Assembly: GCF_008727875.1 (NCBI RefSeq)
Contig: NZ_VTWS01000003.1
Location: 682,001-746,000 of the forward strand
Source: Larkinella humicola
Lineage (GTDB): Bacteria > Bacteroidota > Bacteroidia > Cytophagales > Spirosomataceae
Direction: 5' to 3'
Length of the DNA: 64,000 nt
Within the stretch, counting starts at the first letter, position 1; the number at the start of each line of letters is the position of its first letter. Below the pieces are notes generated by a model. It was given only the letters and a program-made list of their open reading frames with translations. It searched no databases and was not told where the DNA came from. Of the stretch, positions 16,586 to 24,600 are shown piece after piece. Made by a program: the position numbers and the translations under genes.

Positions 16586-18664
16586 TTATTTTTTCCGGAT
16601 CACCAACCGTGCCCCCACAACCGCCGTCAAATCCGGCAAATGATTCCATTGGCGAACCTGCTCCGGTTTTACGTTGTAGCGCAACCCAATCCGGTACATA
16701 TTTTCGCCGGGTTTCACCACATGAATGAGTTCATCCGTTGAAAGGGTTGGTACTATGGCCGGTGCTGCCGGTTTTGCCACGGGCGGACGGGCCATTGCGG
16801 GTTTGGTGGGTTTCGCGGCCAGCGGAACTAAACCGGTTTTCGTGGGCGACTTCGATTGATCGATCAACAATGCCTGACCGGGCCGGAGCGGTTTTTGGGC
16901 CGACAAATTATTCCAGAGATACAATTGGGAAACCGTCACGTTGTATTTCCGGGCTACCGTTGCATAGGTATCACTTTTTTCCGCCACGTGCATAATCAGC
17001 GGACCACTCACCTCTTCCGGCTCTTCTTCGGCTTCCTTCACCGGAACCGCTTTCTCTGTTACGCGAACGGGCTGAATGGTTTTGGCGGCACTCGAACGGA
17101 ACTGCGGGGCTTCCGGTTCGTTCAATGCCGCAATCATACTGTCCAGCGTCGACAGGGTGCTTCGGCTCGGAACGGTGGTCAGGGGCTTTTCGGCAACCGC
17201 CAGCCGCTCGGGCTGCTCAGTCGGCTCCGGTTTCAAAACGACGGGTTTCTGATCGGCGGAGTCCGGTTTGGTAACGGCCAGGACGGGTTCGGTTTTAGGT
17301 GTCAAAGGCGGTTCGGCGGGTGTCCGGTAATATTCCACCGGCAGGTTGGAGGGGCGCTTTTTCTGCAACCATAAAATCCGGTTCACCGCGGGTTGCTGCT
17401 CGGGATTGACCCCATTGTACGCAATCAGTTTGTGAAGTTTAATCCCGTATTGCTGGGCAATGGCCCACAGCGACTGCCCGCGTCTGACAATGTGAAACGG
17501 CACGTTGGCCCGTTTCTTTTTTTTCCGCAGGTAATAAATTTCGCCGGCCACAATCGGGCGGTCGCTCCGCAGGTCGTTATACCGCTGAAACTTTTCCACC
17601 TTTATTTTGCCCTCATAAGCCAGCGTAATCCGGTTGTCGAATAACTGCGCCTGAATCCCTTTTTTTCCGTTGATCTGGTAGAATGTCCCACCCCGTTTAC
17701 CGGGTTCCGCCGTACTTTTTTGCAAAACCGGGAAACCGGCATCCTGAAGAGCGGCCTGCGTGTCGCCTGACAAACCGGTTTGCTGCTTCAACCCGGCATA
17801 CTGTTCCGGCGTTGTCGGGACATAAACTGTATAATCCTCATTGTCCGGTATGCGGGAGGCTTTTAGCCACGTGTTGTATGGACTGACCAGGGCTTCACTA
17901 ACCCGACACGTTTCCGCAATTTGCGAAAGGCTTTTCCCCCGGGTCTCTTCATACGGAAACAAAACCGTTTGTTTTTGCGGATGATAAACCGACAAGGCGC
18001 GCTCCAGAACCATTTTAGACGCCAGCAACCGGATCAGAAACACATCCTGCGGATCATTGAGGGCGTAAGTTTTCCCATCTACGGGGTCTTGGGCCAAAAG
18101 CTGGGTCGAGTCTCCGCGCAACAGTTGATCGTACCGGTGGATGACCGACACCCAGTTCGGCTTTCGGTTATACAGTTGTTTTAACCGGGTCAAAACGGCC
18201 CGCGTCGATCGGACGGGATGCCGCCGTTCATCCACAAAAACATCAGTTCGCAGATCGTGCAGGGTCGTCTTATCCAAAGCCCAAAAACCGGAGGATGCTT
18301 CATCAGAAGCCGATACCGAATGATGAAGGGCCAGAAATAAAAAATCGTCGGATAGGGAATGTTGAGCCAGAAGAGGCCGGATAATCGGAAAGTAGGCATT
18401 CATTCGTTCCAATCGGGCCGTCACCAATGCCCGATTGACATACAATAATTCTGCTTCCTGTTGAACGGAATGCTGCGTGGCCGGGGTCAACAGAATCGTT
18501 ACCCCGGCAAATTCCAGTCGGTTATCAATCCGGGGAACACCCTGAGCATGAACGGCTCCACCCTGAAGCAGAAGACCTAAACTCAATCCAAACAGTCGCC
18601 TGATGAACGACGGATTCAGGCCGCGCCGGAATACCGCTGGTCTGAATGTATTTTCCTGGATCAT
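16586..18664 (-). CDS. LysM-repeat protein with a degenerate MltD-like transglycosylase domain
   Basis: 692 residues. A signal peptide (RRLFGLSLGLLLQGGAVHAQ) precedes an MltD-like SLT domain at about 95-190: SLSDDFLFLALHHSVSASDE, SGFWALDKTTLHDL, VDERRHPVRSTRAVLTRLKQ. In active MltD enzymes the first block reads LALxES with the catalytic Glu; here that position is His115. Three LysM repeats follow, at about 410-450 (VRRGQSLWAIAQQYG), 570-610 and 650-692 (VKPGENMYRIGLRYN), separated by Pro/Glu/Lys linkers. Probably a periplasmic peptidoglycan-binding protein that has lost hydrolase activity. It is divergent from the acyl-CoA dehydrogenase gene. Confidence 0.85.
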   Translation of the reverse strand: MIQENTFRPAVFRRGLNPSFIRRLFGLSLGLLLQGGAVHAQGVPRIDNRLEFAGVTILLTPATQHSVQQEAELLYVNRALVTARLERMNAYFPIIRPLLAQHSLSDDFLFLALHHSVSASDEASSGFWALDKTTLHDLRTDVFVDERRHPVRSTRAVLTRLKQLYNRKPNWVSVIHRYDQLLRGDSTQLLAQDPVDGKTYALNDPQDVFLIRLLASKMVLERALSVYHPQKQTVLFPYEETRGKSLSQIAETCRVSEALVSPYNTWLKASRIPDNEDYTVYVPTTPEQYAGLKQQTGLSGDTQAALQDAGFPVLQKSTAEPGKRGGTFYQINGKKGIQAQLFDNRITLAYEGKIKVEKFQRYNDLRSDRPIVAGEIYYLRKKKKRANVPFHIVRRGQSLWAIAQQYGIKLHKLIAYNGVNPEQQPAVNRILWLQKKRPSNLPVEYYRTPAEPPLTPKTEPVLAVTKPDSADQKPVVLKPEPTEQPERLAVAEKPLTTVPSRSTLSTLDSMIAALNEPEAPQFRSSAAKTIQPVRVTEKAVPVKEAEEEPEEVSGPLIMHVAEKSDTYATVARKYNVTVSQLYLWNNLSAQKPLRPGQALLIDQSKSPTKTGLVPLAAKPTKPAMARPPVAKPAAPAIVPTLSTDELIHVVKPGENMYRIGLRYNVKPEQVRQWNHLPDLTAVVGARLVIRKK

Positions 18665-18826
18665 ACCTACGCAATAGTCGTACCCAATAATAGACGAAAT
18701 ATACAGTTAAATCATACATGTACAAGCAAAATGGCATTAATTTTATACTCTATAGCTACCAAGTGATCCATTCCATTAACAAACCGAAGGACTACTACCG
18801 GCAAAAACCGTCGTCAAATTAAACCC

Positions 18827-18840
18827 GTATGCTTGCATAC
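18827..18840. promoter_or_regulatory. Predicted MarR operator 1 of the acyl-CoA dehydrogenase gene
   Basis: GTATGCTTGCATAC, a 6-bp perfect inverted repeat with a 2-base centre. It contains the TTG (18833-18835) that lies 20 bases before the -7 box at 18856, so binding would block the -33 element. Confidence 0.78.
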
Positions 18841-18855
18841 TATTTCTACTTTTTT

Positions 18856-18863
18856 TACTTTTG
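18856..18863 (+). promoter_or_regulatory. -7 promoter element of the acyl-CoA dehydrogenase gene
   Basis: TACTTTTG is an exact TAnnTTTG match, with TTG 20 bases upstream inside operator 1. Predicted transcription start is at about 18869. Confidence 0.7.
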
Positions 18864-18873
18864 CATGGGAACA

Positions 18874-18887
18874 GTATGCCTGCATAC
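18874..18887. promoter_or_regulatory. Predicted MarR operator 2 of the acyl-CoA dehydrogenase gene
   Basis: GTATGCCTGCATAC, differing from operator 1 by one base in the spacer only. It lies 47 bp from operator 1 and just downstream of the predicted transcription start. Confidence 0.78.
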
Positions 18888-18919
18888 CAACCTGTAAACC
18901 CCTATTCGACCTACACATC

Positions 18920-20719
18920 ATGATTGCAACAGACCATAAAGCATCGCTGAAAGGCGGAGAGTTTCTGATCAAGGAAACCGATGCTTCGCAGGTGTTCATT
19001 CCGGAGGAATTTTCGGAAGAGCAACAAATGATTGCCGCGACTTGCCGCGAGTTTCTGGAGCGCGAAATCTGGACTCGTCTGGACGAAATCGACCAGGCCA
19101 AATCGCCGGACCTGATTGCTTCATTGATGGACAAAGCCGGTGAACTGGGTCTGCTCGGTACGTCGGTTCCGGAAGAATACGGCGGTTTTGGCATGAATTT
19201 CAACACGTCGATGCTGGTAACGGAAGTAACCGGTGCCGGGCATTCGTTCTCCGTGGCGCTGTCGGCCCACACCGGTATCGGAACCCTGCCGATTGTGTAT
19301 TATGGCAACGACGACCAGAAATCGAAATACCTGCCCAAACTGGCAACCGGCGAATGGAAAGCTGCCTACTGCCTGACTGAGCCAGATTCGGGTTCGGACG
19401 CCAACTCCGGCAAAACGAAAGCTAAATTGACCGAAGATGGTAAGCACTACATCATCGACGGTCAGAAAATGTGGATCACGAACGGCGGCTTTGCCGATCT
19501 GTTCATTGTTTTTGCCAAAATTGATGAGGACAAGAACCTGAGTGCCTTCATCATCGAAAAGGATTTTGGTGGCATTACGATGAACGAACCGGAGCACAAA
19601 ATGGGGATCAAAGGCTCCGACACCCGCCAGATTTTCTTTAATGATTGCAAGGTACCGGTCGAAAATCTGCTGTCGACGCGGGGCAACGGTTTCAAAATTG
19701 CCGTCAATATTCTCAACATTGGCCGGATTAAACTGGGCGTGGCCGCAGTCGGAGGTTCAAAAGAAGTGATCAATAACGCCATTCGGTATGCCAACGAACG
19801 CAAGCAGTTCAACACGCTGATTTCGAGCTTTGGCGCAATCAAGCACAAGCTGGCCGAAATGGCGGTGAAAGTATATGCCTGTGAAACCGCCTGTTACCGC
19901 GCCGGACAGAACATCGACGACCTGATCGAAAACTTGAAAGCCAACGGCCTGGGTGACTCTGAAGCCAAACTGAAAGCCCTGGAGCAGTTCGCCATCGAAT
20001 GTGCCATGATGAAAGTTCACGGTTCCGAAGCACTGGATTACGTGGTCGATGAAGGCGTTCAGGTCTATGGAGGCATGGGGTATTCGGCCGACGCGCCGAT
20101 GGACCGTGCTTACCGCGACGCCCGCATCAACCGGATTTTTGAAGGTACGAACGAAATCAACCGGATGCTGACCGTCGACATGATTCTGAAGCGAACCATG
20201 AAAGGCGAACTCGATCTGATGGGTCCGGCGATGGCGGTTTCCAAAGAAATCATGTCGATCCCGGATTTCAGTGCCGACGAAGAAGACGTGCTGTTTGCCG
20301 CCGAGAAAAAAGTGCTGCGGAACCTGAAAAAAGCCATCCTGATGGTGGCCGGGGCGGCTGTTCAGAAACTGATGATGAAACTGTCGGATGAGCAGGAAAT
20401 CCTGATGAATCTCGCCGATATGGTCATTGAACTGTACGTGGCCGAGTCGGTTTTGCTGCGGGTTGAAAAGCTGACGGGCCTCAAGGGCGAATCCTCGGTC
20501 GCGTTGCAGAAAGACCTTGCACTGGTCTACTTGCACGAAGCCGTCGAGAAAATCAACAACGCCGGTCGGGCCGCCATCTCGTCGTTTGCCGAGGGCGACG
20601 AACTCCGCGTGATGCTGATGGGCCTGAAACGCTTTACCAAAATTGAACCGCTGAACCTGAAAGACACCCGCCGTCGCATTGCCGATGCGATGATTGCGGA
20701 GAATAAATATATTTTCTAA
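18920..20719 (+). CDS. Acyl-CoA dehydrogenase, FadE-like with C-terminal extension
   Basis: 599-residue flavoenzyme that makes trans-2-enoyl-CoA from acyl-CoA, the first beta-oxidation step. Family marks: AYCLTEPDSGSDANSGKTKA (FAD/substrate loop), MWITNGGFADLFIVFAKI, the MGIKGSDTRQIFFNDCKVP strand, and the catalytic-Glu segment RINRIFEGTNEINRML. About 190 residues beyond the usual core give the long form seen in VLCAD/ACAD9-like and Bacteroidota enzymes. I start at 18920 (MIATDHKASLKGGEF); the longer frame from 18833 would begin inside operator 1. Electrons presumably go to ETF, which is not in this window. Likely repressed by the MarR protein at 11763-12233. Confidence 0.95.
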   Translation: MIATDHKASLKGGEFLIKETDASQVFIPEEFSEEQQMIAATCREFLEREIWTRLDEIDQAKSPDLIASLMDKAGELGLLGTSVPEEYGGFGMNFNTSMLVTEVTGAGHSFSVALSAHTGIGTLPIVYYGNDDQKSKYLPKLATGEWKAAYCLTEPDSGSDANSGKTKAKLTEDGKHYIIDGQKMWITNGGFADLFIVFAKIDEDKNLSAFIIEKDFGGITMNEPEHKMGIKGSDTRQIFFNDCKVPVENLLSTRGNGFKIAVNILNIGRIKLGVAAVGGSKEVINNAIRYANERKQFNTLISSFGAIKHKLAEMAVKVYACETACYRAGQNIDDLIENLKANGLGDSEAKLKALEQFAIECAMMKVHGSEALDYVVDEGVQVYGGMGYSADAPMDRAYRDARINRIFEGTNEINRMLTVDMILKRTMKGELDLMGPAMAVSKEIMSIPDFSADEEDVLFAAEKKVLRNLKKAILMVAGAAVQKLMMKLSDEQEILMNLADMVIELYVAESVLLRVEKLTGLKGESSVALQKDLALVYLHEAVEKINNAGRAAISSFAEGDELRVMLMGLKRFTKIEPLNLKDTRRRIADAMIAENKYIF

Positions 20720-20794
20720 GAAACTCAGGTCTACCGGTTTACGTAAACCGCCAGACCGACCGATTAACTTCACAACTAAAAACCAAAACTGTAT

Positions 20795-20822
20795 AAGCCG
20801 ACTGCGGGTTCGCGGTCGGCTT
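20795..20822 (+). terminator. Intrinsic terminator between convergent genes
   Basis: AAGCCGAC pairs with GTCGGCTT, with an inner GCG/CGC, followed on the plus strand by TATTGTTTG. It follows the acyl-CoA dehydrogenase gene and may also serve the converging gene at 20858. Confidence 0.8.
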
Positions 20823-20857
20823 TATTGTTTGTTACCTTTCAACAAACGCAGCGAAAA

Positions 20858-21382
20858 TCAGACCTTTAGCTCGCCTTCTACGCCGTCGTCCATCGTTTTG
20901 CCGGTCACCAGCGAAGCCGCCATCTTGATGAACGACACCGCGCGGTTGTTCTTCGTATCCCAGTAGCGGCAACTTTCGGGCTGCACACGAATCACCGTCA
21001 GATCCGGATCGTCTTTGCCGCCCTGAAACCAGATCTTTGCGAAGGGCGTCCAGTATTCTTCAATTTTTTGCCGGTCTTGCGAAACGGTAGCCGTGCCATA
21101 CAAACTGAGGTATTCGGAGGGGCCTTCCTTGCAGAAGAAAAGCTGCACCGCCGGGTCGGTGGCCAGTTCCTTGTTTTTATTTGAGGAAGCCGCGCTGAGG
21201 AAATAGAGTGCGCCATCGTCGTCTACGCCCTGCAACGCCATCGGGCGGCTGGGGGCCGGGCGGCTGTCGGTGAAGGTCGTAAACATACACATGCCTTCGG
21301 CGAGGTCTTTTAATTTTTCGAGGGCTTCTGCTCCGGCGAGATTCTGGATATGGCCGTCTTCGTCGTGTCGGGGATCTTGCAT
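20858..21382 (-). CDS. Pyridoxamine 5'-phosphate oxidase-like general stress protein
   Basis: 174 residues of the split-barrel flavin-binding fold (PF16242-like, 'general stress protein 26'). The core reads MCMFTTFTDSRPAPSRPMAL, DDDGALYFLSAASSNKNKEL and VQLFFCKEGPSEYLSLYGTA. The C-terminal part has KIWFQGGKDDPDLTVIRVQP and the ending AVSFIKMAASLVTGK, typical of the family. It probably binds FMN or FAD; the reaction is unknown. Single gene; 21383-21620 upstream holds no recognisable feature. Confidence 0.88.
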   Translation of the reverse strand: MQDPRHDEDGHIQNLAGAEALEKLKDLAEGMCMFTTFTDSRPAPSRPMALQGVDDDGALYFLSAASSNKNKELATDPAVQLFFCKEGPSEYLSLYGTATVSQDRQKIEEYWTPFAKIWFQGGKDDPDLTVIRVQPESCRYWDTKNNRAVSFIKMAASLVTGKTMDDGVEGELKV

Positions 21383-21620
21383 GACTCCGTTGAGATAAGG
21401 GTGAGTCGGCAGAACGGCTTGTGCGTGCTTTATGTTTTTGCGAACTGGCGAGACCGATTGTGTGGCCCCTCATTCCGTAGAACCGATCCGGGTTTCCCTT
21501 CCTGCCATCTGTGATATAGCGGTGATTACCAGCCTGAAACCGCCATTTATTCATTCCTATTGCAAAATGCCAACTATTTTTAAGACCTTTCGCCGTTCTT
21601 CTCCGTAACAATTCCAAACC

Positions 21621-24600
21621 ATGAAGACGTACCTGCGTTCGTTAACGGCCCTTAGCGTCCTGTTTTTTTTAAGCACCTGTTCCCACCTCAGTAATTCCGT
21701 CCGGCTGATCAATCAAAACTTTGAAGAGGAAGTGGGCCGGAACCAGAATCTGGTTTTCACGTTCAGCAAAGACCTCGTGCCGGAAGGCCGACTCAACGAA
21801 TGGGATTCGACGCAATACGTGGTTTTTGAACCGGCGGTTGCGGGCAATTTCAAGTGGACTGCCCCCAACGAACTGGTGTTTTCACCGGCAGTTGCGTTTA
21901 AACCAGCCACGGAATACAAGGCCGAACTGGACAACGCCCTGGTTCGTCAGCAGAAAGACGCGCAACTCTCTCTCGATAATGAAACCATTGCCTTTCATAC
22001 GCCGTATCTCCAGCTCGCCGACACCGAATTCTGGTGGACGCGGGGCGAGAACGGCCGCCCGGTTGCCAAAGCAAAACTGAATTTCAATTATCCGGTGAGC
22101 GGAGCCGAACTGGCCGGTTTACTGAAAATTGAAGCCGAAGCTGAAAAATCGCTGACAACGCAGGTTCTGCAAACATCGCTGAACGAAACCATCCCGGTTA
22201 CACTCGCCAACGCCCCCGCTTCCCGCAGCGAAACGCCACTGAAAATTCAGATCGGGCAAGGCCTGAAAGTCCCGAATACCGCTTTCAGCACGAAAGAAGC
22301 GTTTGAACAAACGACCGCGCTGCCCTCGCAATACAGCCTGGAGGTGGTAGACGTCAAAACCGGGTTTGAAAACAACGAAGGCGTTATCCGGGTCATCACG
22401 ACGCAGGAATTGCAGGCAAATCAATTAAGCACGTATTATACGCTGACACCGGAAGCCGAAAGTCGTGCCGAACTCACCGAGAACGGTTTTGTCATTCGCG
22501 GCAATTTCAACGAAACCGAAACCTACGTGCTGACGCTCACCGACCAGCTAAAAGGCGTTCTGGGCGCACGACTGGACGAAGCGGTTTCGAAAGACGTGTT
22601 TTTCGGAAAAATGCCCGCCGGTATTTCCTTCGTCAACAAGCGGGCCGTGTATCTTTCATCGAAAGGCGCAAAAAACGTGGGCGTCAACATCGTCAACGTG
22701 CCGAAGGTGGACGTGAAGATTGCGAAGGTGTACGAAAATAACATTCTGCACTACCTGCGCTCGGGTCGCTACGAAGAAAGTGGCGAAATCGACGGCGAAT
22801 GGAAACCGCTGGGAACGCACTATTATTACGACGATGAACAACAGAATTACAGCGATATCATCGTTCAGAAAACCGTCGAAACAACCAATTTACCCAAAGC
22901 CAAAGGCGTTTCGGCCTTAAACCTCTCCCTCCCCGACCAAACCGCGTCCAGCCCAAATCCGCCCCGGGGAATTTACCTCGTTACGGTCAGTTCGAAAGAC
23001 GATGCGTACATCAGTGCGACCAAACTCATTTCGGTGTCGGACATTGGTCTGATCACCAAACAGGGCAACGACGAAGTCTGGGTGTTTGCCAACTCCATCA
23101 AAACCGCCGAGCCGCTGGCGAACGTCGATATCACGCTGATTAGCAGCAACAACCAGATCATTGCCACGGTGCAAACCAACGGAAAAGGTGTCGCGCATTT
23201 CGAAAAAATAGCAGAGAAAACGCCCGGTTCCAAACTGGCGATGGTGCTGTCAAAAACCGAAGATGATTTCAATTACCTGTTGTTGCAGGACGCGAAAGTC
23301 GAGACGTCGCGGTTTGAGGTGGAAGGCAAACGCGACAACCCGACCGGTTTTGACGCGTTTGTCTACGGCGACCGCAACATTTACCGCCCCGGCGAAACGA
23401 TTCACTTCAACACCATCATTCGAAACCCGGTTTGGGAAAGCGTCGGCGAGATTCCGCTGAAGATTAAAGTGCTGTCGCCCAACGGCAAAGAATACCGGGC
23501 GCTGCGCCAATCGACCAACGAGCAGGGCGCCGTGGCCACCGACGTACCCATTGATCCGGCGGCCGTCACGGGAACGTACGTCACGGAGATTTACAACGCC
23601 AACGACGTTTTGCTGGCATCGCGGACCATCAGCATCGAGGAATTTATTCCCGACCGCATCCGGGTGGAAGCCCGCACCGACCGCGACGCCTATAAAACCG
23701 GCGAAACCGTTACGATGACCGCTACGGCCACGAACCTATTCGGCCCGCCAGCCACCGGGCGAACCTACGAAATGGACCTGCAACTGAAGCAGCGGGCGTT
23801 TACGGCCAAACAGTTTCCAGACTACACCTTTGCCATCGAGAGCAACACCTCGTTTGAAAAAAACCGGCGCCAGGGCGTGACCGACGCCAACGGCCAAGCC
23901 GTTGAACGCTTCCCGATTTCGACCAGTTACCGCGACATCGGTGTGCTGGAAGGCAAACTGTTCGTCACGGTTTTTGACGAAAACAGCCGCCCGGTCAATC
24001 GTTTGAAACAACTCGATGTATTCACGCAGGAAACGTTTTATGGCATTCGGCTGGCGGATTCGTACGTCGGCACCAACGTTCCGCTGCCCGTCGATGTGGT
24101 GGCTGTTGACCGAAACGGTAATCTGCAAAAAGGCGCTACGGCGCAGGCCGAGGTGGTGCGGTTTGATTACCAGACGGTCGTTGAAAAACAGTACGACCAG
24201 TTGCGGTATGTCTCAAAAAAACGCGAGAAGGTCGTTTACACCAATAACCTGACGTTCGGCGACGGCCGGGCGAAATTCAGTTACGTGCCGACGGTTTCGG
24301 GCGAATACGAGGTGCGCATCCGACGGACGGGCAAATCCGGCGACGTGGCTGCGGCTTACACAGCGGTTTCGTATTATGCTTACGGTTTTGGCACCACGCA
24401 AAGTTCATCGTTCGAAGTCAGCACCGAAGGGCAGGTGTTGATGGAGTTCGACAAGGAAAAGTATCAGGTGGGCGATAAAGCGAAAGTGTTGTTCAAAACG
24501 CCGTTTGCCGGAAAACTGCTGGTGACGCTGGAGCGCAACAAAGTCCTGGAAACGCATGTGCTGGAAACCGACCAGAAATCCGCCGAACTGACCTTTAGTT

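Noticed and set aside
19757-20773. Minus-strand frame of 338 codons opposite the acyl-CoA dehydrogenase gene
   Set aside because: Antisense to a complete catalytic gene, with His/Phe/Gln-rich composition typical of a shadow frame.
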